Below, piece by piece: positions 47,489 to 59,654 of a stretch of 64,000 bases of DNA. Numbering within the stretch: position 1 is the stretch's first letter; every line of letters begins with the position of its first letter. The notes beneath the pieces are model-generated. The model had not been told where the DNA came from. It saw only the letters and a program-made list of their open reading frames with translations, and searched no databases. Source of the DNA: Doris montereyensis. Its lineage: Eukaryota > Mollusca > Gastropoda > Nudibranchia > Dorididae. The stretch covers positions 7,501 through 71,500 of the forward strand of contig JAXRKP010000579.1 in the NCBI GenBank assembly GCA_037039925.1, written 5' to 3'. The position numbers were made by a program, and so were the translations under genes.

Positions 47489-47507
47489 TAAAACACTGTA
47501 AACTCAC

Positions 47508-47579
47508 TGAGCCTTTCGGTCTTCCGCGACCACGGGGAGATTTGATCACGGTCTTCTTGGCTTCACGCTTGGCCTTCTC
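47508..47579 (-). CDS. AT-hook gene exon 6 (second AT-hook)
   Basis: 72 bases, phase 0 at both ends. The acceptor on minus is tatcttatcttatcttag; the donor is GGCTCA|gtgagt. It encodes a lysine-rich, probably helical stretch (EKAKREAKK) then PRGRGRPKGS, the classic AT-hook. In vertebrate HMGA the RPKGS hook continues with KNK; here the exon ends at S, so the next exon should hold the flank. Confidence 0.85.
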
Positions 47580-50500
47580 CTAAGATAAGATAAGATAGAT
47601 AATCTTTATTTTTCCTTTTGAGAAATTTGTTTTAGACACAATTTCATTACATTTCTTCGAACCAAATGATCATTTCTTAAATAGCATAATATGATACATA
47701 TTAACAAAGAATAATAATAATCATGATGATAATGTAATACATTATGACATATCTTATATAAACAATAAGACACAACTCTTATCTCTCTAACAGACAAACA
47801 ATAGTGACTCAGTGCTGTCACACCTTAAGTTGGGGGGGGGGGGGGGGGGGGGGGGATAAAGAAAATAACATTAATAATAATAATTCACAGGTAATATCAT
47901 TTGTTTCATAGGAAATTATCCTGTCTACAATATGACATGGTAACGCCCTGTCTACAATATTACATGGTACCGTTCCTTCAAGGCTGCTACAGCCCAGAGC
48001 CGGAGCTTATACCGGTTTCAAAAAGCGTGAAGTCAAATACGTGACGACAATCACCACGTGGACAGGCCACAAGTCTGACGTAGGTTTTTACTCCCGAGGG
48101 GGGGGGGTACCCCCAGTGTCTTTCCCATTGTCCTAGCTTTGCTAATTCAAACCCGGGACCTCATGATCCCCAGTCTAGCAGCCTAACGCCTAACAATCCG
48201 CCACCGCTGTCAACCTGAATGTGTGCCAGGGTTTGATTGACTCATTGCAATTCACGTGATCGTCCACCACAATGCCTTGATTTCAGGGTAGTTGATTCAT
48301 TTGTTTTGTTGCAATTTATTTATAGAGGACTTGTGAGGAAAACAGCAAGATAAAAATAGGTGAACCCTGCCAACCACAACCCACACAAATCGCAGGGTTA
48401 ATTAAGAGGGGAAACAGCAAGACGAACTGATAAGACATGTGAAAGAGAAGTAAGACCTACCAGTGCGAAAACAAGCACCCCCCACGCCCAACGTGAATTG
48501 GAAGAATTGGTTGGTTGATTGAAGTTTTAAGCTTACCCCATCCAACACATGCGATGATCTCAGGGTGAAAATTAAGAAGAAGAAGCAGCAAGGCAATAGA
48601 CCAGTGAAAGAGTGAAAGGAAAGAAGAATCTGGATCTACCAGTAGCACCCGCCCACCCACAATTGGGAGAGAAGGCGTGAAACAAGGTTATCTACTCTTT
48701 CCCTTTCACTTCCTGCTGACATTGAGTAATAAGCTGAATAATGAAAATAACAAATGGAAGGAAAACAAAACGGAATACAGTGGACGATGTCTCGTGGTCA
48801 CAACTCAATGGCCAGGACTTTGAATGCTGTCGATCTATCGTTATTTTATCACATAGCCATCAACAGATGGACGAAAAGACAACAGGTTGTCTACTTTTCC
48901 ATTCATTCTGGATATCTTTTCCAAAATCAGAATTTCTTTATTTATATTCTGGATGGTTTTTTCCAATCAATTTATATGAATATATCATATATCGTGAATG
49001 TACAAAAACGGCATTTTTATTATTTATTACCCGAAAAATAATAATCCTCAAAAAGTTTGCAAGATATCAAAAAAAAACCTGACGTCATTATATTAACATT
49101 GACAAGAGGAACATGTGTGCCAAATATAATACAAATCGTTTTGGTAAATGGCGGAGGAGATATGTTGTAAAAAGAAATTATACGTCATATGGACATTTTT
49201 TCTGCCATAAACGTATAGATAAATGATCGTTCTATCTGAATATGCAAAGAACAGAAAAAGTTTTTCAACTGTTGACAGGGCTCGAACGCACTAGCTTTTG
49301 GTTGAGAGGCCGACACCTTGCCTGCCTCTGGACTATCAAGTCCCCACACAGCACTGAGCATCTCGGAGGCATACGTGACTTGGTTTACCCGGATGAATGG
49401 CTTTCAGCCCAAACTCCCATGTTGTCTTTTCGTCTCATTATAATACAATTTACCCTGACCCTAATAATACATGTACGCGGTGACCTCATGGAAAATTCAG
49501 AAGAAGGAGCAACATGAAAGATAAGTAGCTAACAGTGAAGTGGCAGAGGTGGGTGGAACCTACCAGCAACGCCCTCCCACGCTATCACCCAGATTTGATT
49601 TTGTTGAAATTGACCCCCATCCACCGGATACAGTCATTTCAGGGTGAATTTAAGGAAACAGAAAGATGAATCAAAAGAATTGTGAAAATATGAAAGGAAA
49701 GTAGCACCACCTATATGGACTATTAGATAGCCCCCCCCCCCCCAAAACACCCTTTCTTTATGGGACTAAACAAGACCACTGCAGCATGAAAACCAATTTT
49801 ATCAGGTTGGTACCTAAAAAGGCTTTGACAAACACATGATTAAGAGTGAAAACGAGCATCATTGGTATTAGGTGTAGTTTGTGGCATTAGTGACTGGGTG
49901 GCTAGGCTGCTGGACTGGGAATCATGAGGTACCGAGTTTGAATCCTAGCAAAGCTAGGTCTGACGTTATGTTCCTTTGGGAAAGACATTTAACCCTCGAA
50001 CTGGCTTATAATATGTAAACTTCTTTGATGGTCATGTTCAGTGTGGCAATTAGGGGTTAAGATAAATTATGATGACCTTGACCTTTTACTGTCAAACTGT
50101 GAAGTAGCTTTTAGGAGGGAGGAGGGAGAGAGAGGGGGGTCTTACCTCTGCTGAAAGTGGAGGGCGTCCTCTTCCTCTGACAGATTTCTGATGTTTTGGG
50201 GAAAAAAACAAGACAATGACAGTATTTATATGGAAAGTAGAAAAAAACAATTTATTTTATTAAATGAGTTTGTTGTATAAGTTGTGAAAAACAAGATTAC
50301 AGCCTTTGCTGTTCTGTTGACGAACGTCAGACGTCTTTTCAACAAGACCCCCAGCGCATTGTCAACAAAATTTCCTGTTAAACTTTAAACTTAAACCCAT
50401 GTTGTATTACTATTTCCTCAATATCTTGTCATTGCTGTGCTTTCGAAAGCTTGATGACAGCAGTTTCTATATATCAGATAAATGAAGGCAAAGCCTTTGT

Positions 50501-53500
50501 TTGAGATGTGCTGTGTGTAATTTAAAACATGTATGGAGTGTCGTGTGTGTTTCAGTCTGCAGGTTGGCTATCATGAAAGGGGTGCGCAGTACAAAATGGT
50601 TTCACACAACCATGATTATGGTTTCACACAACCATGATTATGGTTTCACACAACCATGATTATGGTTTCACACAACCACGATTATGGTTTCACACAACCA
50701 CGTTTATGGTTTCACACAACCACGATTATGGTTTCACACAACCACGTTTATGGTTTCACATCACCTTGATTATGGTTTCACACAACCACGATTATGGTTT
50801 CACACAACCACGTTTATGGTTTCACATCACCTTGATCAGGTTTCACACAACCATGATTATGGTTTCACACCACCTTGATTATGGTTTCACAACACCTTGA
50901 TCAGGTTTCACACAACCATGATTATGGTTTCACACCACCTTGATTATGGTTTCACACAACCATGGTTTCACACAACCACGATTATGGTTTCACACAACCT
51001 TGATTATGGTTTCACACAACCACGATTATGGTTTCACACAGCCTTCATTATGGTTTCACACCACCTTGATTATGGTTTCACAACCACGATTATGGTTTCA
51101 CACAACCTTCATTATGGTTTCACACCACCTTCATTATGGTTTCACACAACCACGATTATGGTTTCACAACCACGATTATGGTTTCACAACACCTTGATTA
51201 TGGTTTCACACAACCATGATTATGGTTTCACACCACCTTGATTATGGTTTCACACAACCATGATTATGGTTTCACACCACCTGATTATGGTTTCACACAA
51301 CCATGATTATGGTTTCACACAACCATGATTATGGTTTCACACAACCATGATTATGGTTTCACACAACCATGATTATGGTTTCACACAACCTTGATTATGG
51401 TTTCACACAACCATAATTATGGTTTCATACAAACATTACTAGTACTAAATTCAACTTGTTCTAGATTTAGAAGCAGGACTTAGCCCTACAACAAATACAA
51501 ATATGTTTTAGGTCTAGAGATTTTGATCTGATTCAAACGTATTAAATGCAGATTTAAAGATTTTAACTGGATCTGGGTTTTAAACTTTCACGTTCTGATT
51601 GGATTTAGCAGTCTTAACATTGTAACCAGTGACGTTGGTGGCCGAGTGGTTAGGTTGCCAGACTTGGGATCATGAGGCCTTGGTTCAAATTCTAGCAAAG
51701 CTAGGCCTGTGTTGTGTTCCTTGGGAAAGACGCGTAACAAGCATTTTTGACATTCGACCGTTGTGTGAATGGATACAAGCATACAAATCCTGCACCAAAC
51801 ACCAGTTCAGGAGAAGAATATAATATTATCACCTGTTCGCTTCACGCTATTGAAACATGGATAAAGCTCCGGCTCTATGGGCCATAATATGGCTTTGATG
51901 GAACATCCTAACAAGGTTAGGGAAAAGTGCTTGCATCACTCCATTCACATGTTTACGTATCAATCTCTAAAAATAGCTCATGTTGGTACCACTGCAAGGT
52001 CTGTCCTTTTCATCTGTAATTTGATCTTTGTATTTTTAGTTTTATATGTCTGCGGCATAAAGGACAGTCCGAGCTAGAGCCAAACATGTAATGCTCTCCC
52101 ACAGGTCAAGTGTGAATTTCTTTAGCATACAGGGTCGAAAATCGTGTTTTACCATGTATACCTCTCAAAACTCTAAACACAAGTGACCTTGCTTACAGTG
52201 AGGGGTTGCCCGAACCATCTGCATGAAAAAATGATTGTGTGCAAAGGGTGAAGCTAGGATTTAGACTTAGTTTGAACTATGATTTTATAATTAAAGTAGG
52301 TATTCCAAAACCGGGCCGCCCCTGTGTGATGGGCCGCGAAATCTAAATTTCACCTCTTTTCCCCCTACTGTCGCTCAATCAATTGTATGATAAAACGTAT
52401 GAAACATAAAGAAAATAAAGACGAATCCAAGCTCTTTCACATGGTGCTTGTTTTGTTTTTATTGAGTTTGAGAGAGAGAAGGCGACAGTGAAAAATACAA
52501 CTTCTGTCAAATTTTATCGCTTCATGTGTGAAAGCCATAATTAGTTTATAATCGTCGCCATTTTGGAACTTTTGGCTGGCCTGGCTCAAACATGGCCCAT
52601 CCATCATGAGCAGACATGGCTGAAGGCATTATTTATTTAACTCTTGGGCGCAAGAAAAAAATGGCTTAATTTTAGGTTTATTTTTATGTCTGCGGTCTTA
52701 ATGAGTTTTATTTTATATTGATTATCTTATTAAATTTCATAGATCTTGAACTCTGAGGTAGAGATTCACGCATCTTGAACTCTGAGGTTAGATTCTAGTC
52801 TAGGCAATACTAGCATGAAAATTGCCATTTTTGTGTGTTGATTTGTTAGTATTGATGTACACAATGGGAGTGGAAGGTGTCCCACAGTCGGGCACACTGA
52901 TTTTTGATGTGATGAGCTACTTGAGGGATCTGTATATTATTTGGGGGGGGGGGGTTCCTGTGAGTCAGGAATAGAGTTATTAGTGATACATGTAGATGTT
53001 AAAATAATGGCAGGGTCCTGACTGTGGGAGTACTTTTGAATATATCATCGGTAGACCTAAGGTTCAGCGGCTTAAAACTTAAAATAATAATTAAATTTGT
53101 CCGACAGAATCTACTTAATTATATATATGCAAGTTAGGTCCAGTTAGGAGTACAAATTTCCGTATGCCACTGAAACATATGTTTACCCAATCATATTTTA
53201 AATAATGATATAGATTCTAGATCTCATAATGATTGAATATAATTTTGTTTGCAGAGGATGAGCAGTTTGAAGCTTTACGGCAGACATTCCTTGCCAAGGG
53301 AAAAGGAAGAAGGCCCAGTTTGCCACTTGTGGTGACAATGGACAGCAAACTTTTACTCCAGATTAAGCAGCTAAGACGGGTGAGTCATGGGCCAATTGTA
53401 TTGTGTTTGGAAAGACCTTTAAATTGATATGTGATTTATTTATGCTGTTTATGACCTTTTAAAAATGTAATCTTAGTGTAACAGGGCCTACAGCCTTATA

Positions 53501-55392
53501 CAGACTAAATAAAGAACGACTAACACAGTTATAATATAAATAAATTACAATACCTTTGTTTCTGATTTCTCTTTCTTGGCAGGAGAATCTGAGCCTGATT
53601 CCTAGAAACAAAAAAACAAAACAATTATAAATCATGATAAACACTAAAAAGTCAATTCCTCACCATACTTTTGTTTGTTTGTTTGTTTGTTAATCAAGCA
53701 AACATGCCGTCTTTTCAGTTTCAATGCAAAGAATTAAGAATGTATACACGTAGCTGTTAACCTTTTCAAATCGGAAAAATTATTCTTACTGAGTAAACTA
53801 ATTCCAACTCGCACAAAAGCTTGTAATATTCCAGAAAACATTGATCATTTAATTTGAAATGGTCCCTTCTAAGGTAAATAACAAAAAATCTGCTGATCAC
53901 TGGTCTTTCTGGCAAAGTTGTTTTGTGAATTCAAAATGGCGTCTCTAGACCTCCACCCACTGTCTCTGAATCTCTGTCGTTAACTTCAGTTTTCTATATA
54001 CACAGTAAACCCTCATGTACGTAATTTTCAAACTAAATACAGACTTACAGACTAAATACGTTTTTATTTACCAGTTAGCAGCTATGCAAATATATGGATT
54101 AAAGGGTAAACACCAAAGGAAACTGTAAGTCTATGTCGCCAGGGTCGTATGGGCATAGTACGATGTCTGTCTTTGCTTGTTTCATTGCAAGTTTACCTCA
54201 TATATGCAGTGATTTCAGGATGAATAAAAAGGAAACAGCAAGATAAAAGACGTGAAAGAGAGAAAGGAGAGAAGAAAAGGATCTACCAGTAGCATCCCTG
54301 CAAAAATTAAGAAGAGAGGGAGAGAAGTGTAGTATGGTTTGTATGTTTCACTTAAATTTACCCCGCCCACCATCAAGGTGAATTAAGAGGAAACAACAAG
54401 AAGATGAAAGAAGTAGGAAATACCAGCAGCAACCGCCCCGCAGTATAATACAGTAAAAGAAGAATGGTGTGTAGGAGGAGTCTGTGCGGGCACCAATAGG
54501 TGAGATGCCTGGCATTCAAATTTCTCTTAGGTATAAAGAGAAAGGTATATCATGTTTGCCAATAATCTGGCTTACGCTCAATGCAACAGCACCTATGTTC
54601 CACAACAAGTGAACAAATAGGGCAATTTTTCTTGCCCAAGAGGGCTAAAATGAAATACCTGAAGCGGGACTCGAACCCAGTACATTTGGGTCACAGTTCA
54701 AGGGCAATGCCTTCTTAACTACTCTGCCAAGTGTGAAGAGAAAATTATAAAACGAAACAAAATCAAGCTGTAGTGTCAATTCTCAGCTGTCTCCTGTAGA
54801 CGTGTTTATACATTCTGTCAATTTAATATATCCTATAAACACAGTTTACATGAGCCTTTACAATTTTTTTTTACAGAGATATAAATTAGTATTCAAAACA
54901 TACTAGATGTGTATGCCAATAATGGCATTGGCAAAGGCATATTTGCATTCCTTGTTATGTTCTCTCTGAATAATATCAAACAAGAGCAATGAATACAACA
55001 CAGATACGCAGCAATGCATAAAAAGTGACATGAACAGCGTCACCTGCGCGTATTGTCTTACCTCAGTGTTATTCACGACAGCGGTCTACGCAAGAAGCAG
55101 CCAGGAGAAAGACAAATTGTTGAGGACATTGTCAGTCAAAACATTTAATTTCAAAAGCCAATTATAAATAAATCATGTCATATATATATATACTATATAT
55201 TTACGTACATTTTTTTTTTTTTGGGGGGGGGGGTTATAGGCATAAAAATTGAAGTGTGAAAAATATCTCTATATTTCCTGCCTAAATAGCATAAAAACTT
55301 TTTTAAAAACTACACTACAAGTAAAGCAAATTTGTGGCGTGGTAAGTTTTTACAATCATATATATACTCACAGCAGCTTTCCTCTTCGGCAT
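47508..55392 (-). CDS. HMGA-like AT-hook chromatin protein gene (five coding exons, 3' end open)
   Basis: Exons on minus: 55372-55392 (start), 55062-55085, 53554-53601, 50146-50187, 47508-47579; all phase 0, all with GT/AG borders. Residues 1-7 MPKRKAA; 8-15 TAVVNNTE; 16-31 ESGSDSPAKKEKSETK; 32-45 with AT-hook 1 (RGRGRPP at 35-41); 46-69 basic EKAKREAKKTV then AT-hook 2 (SPRGRGRPKGS at 59-69). AT-hooks with a GRP core bind the minor groove of AT-rich DNA; proteins of this build (HMGA) are nuclear architectural factors that help enhancer and promoter complexes form (family knowledge). The C-terminus is missing from this model: either the exons at 44045/43594/42503 supply it (acidic then coiled coil), or a short exon at 44691-44747 (NIFKNPTSKGKLSEMASF, weak) or one I missed. 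SINEs and a minisatellite crowd the introns. Confidence 0.82.
47832..47855 (+). repeat. poly(G), 24 bases
   Basis: Uninterrupted G-run, 253 bp into the intron upstream of the AT-hook exon 6 (poly-C in the transcript). Length may be uncertain by sequencing. Confidence 0.9.
47970..48215 (-). repeat. SINE family B, near full length
   Basis: On minus: ggcggattgttaggcgttag (A-box), ctgctagactggggatcatg, aggtcccgggtttgaatt (B-box), agcaaagctaggacaatgg, gaaagacactgggg, acgtcagacttgtgg, ctccggctctgggctgtag. tRNA-like head, then a body as at 51632-51905. Confidence 0.8.
48385..48655 (+). repeat. Repeat family C, two copies
   Basis: 48385-48470 (ttaattaagaggggaaac, agcaagacgaactg, gacctaccagtg) and 48532-48655 (ttaccccatccaacacatg, gatctcagggtgaaaatta, agaatctggatctaccagta, gcacccgcccaccc). 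Confidence 0.78.
49245..49345 (-). repeat. SINE family A, head only
   Basis: On minus: ggggacttgatagtccagag, gcaaggtgtcggcctctcaa, ccaaaagctagtgcgttcga (B-box), gccctgtcaacagttgaaaa. The body is missing. Confidence 0.8.
49455..49715 (+). repeat. Repeat family C, two diverged copies
   Basis: 49455-49580 (ccctgaccctaataataca, gaacctaccagcaacgccc) and 49607-49715 (ccccatccaccggatacag, catttcagggtgaatttaag, aggaaagtagcaccacct). Confidence 0.7.
49895..50000 (+). repeat. SINE family B, head
   Basis: gggtggctaggctgctggac (A-box region), tgggaatcatgaggtaccga, gtttgaatcctagcaaagct (B-box), gttcctttgggaaagacat. The 3' body is lost. Confidence 0.82.
50146..50187 (-). CDS. AT-hook gene exon 5 (first AT-hook)
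   Basis: 42 bases, phase 0. The acceptor on minus is ttttccccaaaacatcag; the donor is CAGAG|gtaagac. It encodes KSVRGRGRPPLSAE. A second AG inside (ctgtcag|AGG) would be an alternative acceptor, but it would shift the frame. Confidence 0.85.
50188..50596. other. Intron sequence
   Basis: Unique AT-rich sequence between AT-hook exon 5 and the 22-bp array; nothing else seen. Confidence 0.5.
50597..51428. repeat. 22-bp minisatellite in AT-hook gene intron
   Basis: About 38 copies of a ~22-bp unit: ggtttcacacaaccatg then attat. Variants accatg/accacg/accttg and attatg/tttatg/atcagg are spread in blocks; some copies lose four bases (ggtttcacaaccacg). Open frames over it (MVSHNHDYGF type) are artefacts. 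Confidence 0.97.
51632..51905 (+). repeat. SINE family B, full length
   Basis: The head is a clear tRNA-Ser/Leu-like start, ggtggccgagtggttaggtt (A-box), and ttggttcaaattctagc (B-box) near 51690. Then agctaggcctgtgttgtgtt, ccttgggaaagacgcg, tgaatggatacaagc, ctgttcgcttcacg, ctctatgggccataatatgg. Intron of the AT-hook gene, opposite strand. Confidence 0.85.
51906..53250. other. Intron sequence
   Basis: Unique sequence with a small direct repeat (gatcttgaactctgagg near 52742 and 52772) and a G-run at 52944-52953. No exon found except the + strand one that follows. Confidence 0.45.
53255..53379 (+). CDS. Candidate internal exon on + strand, nested in the AT-hook gene
   Basis: The acceptor attttgtttgcag ends at 53254; the donor GACGG|gtgagtc starts at 53380. 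125 bases: two that complete a codon, then 41 open codons reading EDEQFEALRQTFLAKGKG, RRPSLPLVV, TMDSKLLLQIKQLRR. Balanced composition, ends on a codon border, and both splice signals are near consensus. I do not recognise the family. It lies in the intron between AT-hook exons 4 and 5, in antisense. No partner exon was found on +, so it may be part of a nested gene, a gene running through, or a displaced exon copy. Confidence 0.5.
53554..53601 (-). CDS. AT-hook gene exon 4 (acidic/Lys linker)
   Basis: 48 bases, phase 0. The acceptor on minus is ttttttgtttctag; the donor is ACAAAG|gtattg. It encodes ESGSDSPAKKEKSETK: SDSP and a lysine cluster, a likely phospho-regulated linker before the first hook (inference). 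Confidence 0.82.
53745..54100 (+). repeat. Repeat family F
   Basis: Second copy of the 45380-45755 element: caaatcggaaaaattattc, aataTtccagaaaac-type text, aacaaaaaatctgctgatca, ctggcaaagttg, cagtaaaccctcatgtacg, aaatacagacttacag, aaatacgttttt. Confidence 0.7.
54195..54435 (+). repeat. Repeat family C, two copies
   Basis: 54195-54295 (ttacctcatatatgcagtg, gaaacagcaagataaaagac, ggatctaccagtagcatcc) and 54357-54435 (ttaccccgcccaccatcaag, gaaacaacaagaagatgaaa, ataccagcagcaaccg). Confidence 0.75.
54651..54735 (-). repeat. tRNA-derived element (tRNA-like, not a tRNA gene)
   Basis: On minus: A-box tggcagagtagttaagaagg (54710-54729) and B-box gggttcgagtccc (54666-54678), about 32 bases apart, so class II tRNA-like. 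The 5' and 3' ends do not pair as an acceptor stem and the T stem has a mismatch, so I call a SINE head or tRNA relic. Confidence 0.55.
54736..55061. other. Intron sequence
   Basis: Unique AT-rich sequence of the AT-hook gene; nothing else seen. Confidence 0.5.
55062..55085 (-). CDS. AT-hook gene exon 3 (microexon)
   Basis: 24 bases, phase 0. The acceptor on minus is gcttcttgcgtag; the donor is ACTGAG|gtaagac. It encodes TAVVNNTE. Short, but both borders are good and the phase fits. Confidence 0.7.
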
Positions 55393-55407
55393 TTTCAAAG
55401 TTTGATT
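55372..55407 (-). CDS. AT-hook gene exon 2 (start codon)
   Basis: Starts after the acceptor ggacatttcccag-like tract at 55408, has 15 untranslated bases, then ATG at 55392-55390 in a gaaaATGC context. It encodes MPKRKAA and ends GCTGCT|gtgagt. The basic MPKRK start resembles small HMG-type nuclear proteins. Confidence 0.82.
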
Positions 55408-55789
55408 CTGGGAAATGTCAAATAATAACAAAATAAAATCATTATTAGATGTACCGTACATCTAGATGTTTTAATTCATATTAAATTACCCATTACAAAA
55501 AATACAAAGTCTATTCCTTATTTAACTGGGATCATGCTCAGGTTCATCCTTAAACGACGGATAGTGGCAAAGTCCAGCCGTCATTAATGGAAAACCGAAT
55601 GAGATCCTTTCACCACTAAAATTAATGACGGATAGTGGCAGTCTATCCATCATGCTTGCAAATAGCGCTGGCCTTCTTCTAACTGTAAACTTATACAGTT
55701 TGCGCCTTTCCCCCATCAATATGGTCATTGCTTTAAAATGAGATATGGATCTCATTTTTGCTCGATGTATAAAAAATATTTTAAAATTG

Positions 55790-56000
55790 AATTTCTAGAT
55801 CTAGATCTAAATCTAGATAGATCTATAATATCTAGATTCAAATAGATTATAGAATTTTATAAGATCGTTGTTACACTAGATTATAGATCTACAGACCTAA
55901 TAATTATAGATTAGGTAGATTTAGATCTGAAGCTCCACTAGAGCTTATAAGAATCTAGATCTAGAGATGTAAAATATCAGCCTAGATCTAGATTCTAGAA
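55790..56000. repeat. AGATCT/TCTAGA-rich patch in first intron
   Basis: ctagatctagatctaaatc and similar palindromic words, diffuse and without a fixed period. Same motif family as 22595-22770. Confidence 0.7.
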
Positions 56001-56394
56001 TGCCTAGAAATGCAGACAGAGCTGTTTGCAAGACCAAAGAAAGAATCTTGCAAGGCCTAGAGATAAAATTATATTAATATTACAGATGTATCCATTAGCA
56101 TATATCTACATCTAGGCACTTGTGGAAAGCATATATTTGCTTATAGCATGAGCTCTAGAACAAGACTAATTGTATTCAAACCGCCATCAACAAACCGGCT
56201 TGAATTCTTCTTTCAGGCGGCAACACACACTCACAGCCAATAGCCCGGCATCACTTGAGGGCCTTTCTTTTGCATTTTTCTGAAACGAGCAATTTCTTGC
56301 GAAACCCACCACAATGCACTGAACAAAATTTATATGCAGAAAAAAACATGGAAAAAGAATAATAAATTTATAGTCGTGTAAATTTCTCACTTAC

Positions 56395-56440
56395 CAAGTA
56401 GATCTAGTGATGGAAAACACTTGGATTGTCAACAACAAAT
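56395..56440 (-). other. AT-hook gene exon 1 (5'UTR), 5' end approximate
   Basis: The donor on minus is ATCTACTTG|gtaagtgag, exon end at 56395. The upstream limit is a guess from the TATA-like word at 56437-56447; transcription could start anywhere up to about 56600. No ATG-led frame enters the next exon from here. Confidence 0.5.
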
Positions 56441-56570
56441 ATAAGTAGACTGCTGGCAGTGCAAGCCGATTGGTGATGATGGCGTTGGCGGTGTCTGGCT
56501 GTGGTGAGAGCAAGCAAAGCCTCGGCCAGTGTGTGTGTGGATTGGATTTCCTTTGTCGTCGAGCGATTGG
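56437..56570 (-). promoter_or_regulatory. Probable AT-hook gene promoter, three CCAAT boxes
   Basis: On minus: three CCAAT words (attgg on + at 56469-56473, 56541-56545, 56566-56570) and a TATA-like acttatattt (56437-56447) in a GC-richer island between AT-rich flanks. Spacing 72 and 25 bases. It fits an NF-Y-type promoter just upstream of the exon 1 donor. Start site not determined. Confidence 0.5.
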
Positions 56571-56778
56571 TGGTTTGAGGCAAATCATTTTGGTATCGAT
56601 ACACAAATATACTCAAGATCGACGACTGCCACTGCCGGCTTCAGAGTCAGAGGCATCATTATTAGGCATCACATTATCGTTACATGTATTATAGAAGAAG
56701 TACATTTAGTTATATTATCATTATCAATATCATTGTTTCATGTACATACATTGTATCATAATTATCAATATTATAATT

Positions 56779-58335
<1,557 letters not shown>

Positions 58336-58472
58336 GGTAGTAGTAGTAGTAGTTGTAGTAGAGTTGTTGAGTCGTCGGTGTTGGTACTTTTTTGTCTGGA
58401 AGATCATTCTTTTGTCATTCAGTTCTTTGGTACCAGCCATGCAAGTATGGATCGGATCAAAGTGACAACGAC

Positions 58473-58985
58473 CCCTGACCCAGCGGGCCTCGGTAGCAAC
58501 GGTCCAGGTAGATGGATCGACACTGAATTCCATCTGAGACAGACGATAAATAGGAGGTCCCGTGTGCAGATCGCAGCAGCATAAAGATACATTGACAGCA
58601 GCAGGGCAGTCCGACAAATCCCCGAGATCATCATTGTTGTGGATGTGGTTAAAATCAGATCAAAACCCCTGATCTATCAGCGAGGACATGGATTGTATTT
58701 GAAGTTGACACTTGTAAATATCGATACTGTAAATCAGATTTCGTGATTTGGCGCCTGTGCTAATTTGAATTTTAGAATCGAGAAAATCCTAATTAATTAA
58801 ACCTATCGGCCTGACTCGATCATTCACAGCACTCCAATTTCGGAACAAACAAATACATAAAAAGGCACATACGTAATAGATTTTCACTGTGCCTAATGTT
58901 ATCTCTAGCAGACAATTGTCTGAGTAGCAAAGATATCTAGATCTGTCTTTCCTCTTTTTTACTCAGCCTTATCTTAATACATCAG
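58473..58985 (+). repeat. Imperfect duplication, copy C; includes SINE family A (58497-58670)
   Basis: Sequence between the AGY array and the ACT array. The SINE part reads ggtccaggtagatggatcga, acagacgataaataggaggt, gtgcagatcgcagcagca, gggcagtccgacaaatcccc, gttgtggatgtggttaaaat; its middle is invaded by agcagc words. Then cacttgtaaatatcgatact, ttagaatcgagaaaatcct, cctatcggcctgactcga, which return at 59848-59955. Confidence 0.85.
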
Positions 58986-58986
58986 C

Positions 58987-59040
58987 TATTACTACTGCTA
59001 GCAGCACTACTACTACTACTACTACTAACAGCAGCAACGG

Positions 59041-59127
<87 letters not shown>

Positions 59128-59159
59128 TTACTATTACTACTACTACTACTACTACTACT

Positions 59160-59198
<39 letters not shown>

Positions 59199-59332
59199 AT
59201 TCTACTACTACTACTTACTACTACTACTACTACTACTACTACTATTACTTCTACTACTACTACTACTACAGCTGCTACTACTACTGCAGCTACTACTACT
59301 ATTGCTGCTACTACTACTACTATTGATGGTAC

Positions 59333-59393
<61 letters not shown>

Positions 59394-59570
59394 GCTGCTG
59401 CTTTTTTGTACTACTACTACTTCTACTACTACTGTTCTGTAGTATTACTGCTGCTACTACAGCTGCTGATGCTACTACTACTGTTGCTGCTATTTACTAC
59501 TATTGTAGATATATGCACTACTACTACTGAAGACTACGTATAACTAGCTACCCGTGGTGGCACTACTACT
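58987..59570 (+). repeat. (ACT)n array
   Basis: ACT triplets, pure at 59043-59126, then with Tact, GCT and TTC interruptions to 59570. Reverse complement of the AGT motif to its left. Confidence 0.97.
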
Positions 59571-59654
59571 ATTTCTACATAATACACTTGACAGAACAAT
59601 GACTGGACAGGGCAGCCAAGTCATACGTCTGTTGATGCTGCAGTGTTACTCAGA

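Noticed and set aside
50634..51241. Histidine/tyrosine-rich repeat protein (VSHNHDYGF type)
   Set aside because: Translation of the 22-bp minisatellite; frames change whenever a unit loses a base.
54651..54735. tRNA gene on the minus strand
   Set aside because: Good A- and B-boxes, but no acceptor-stem pairing and a mismatched T stem; more likely a SINE head.
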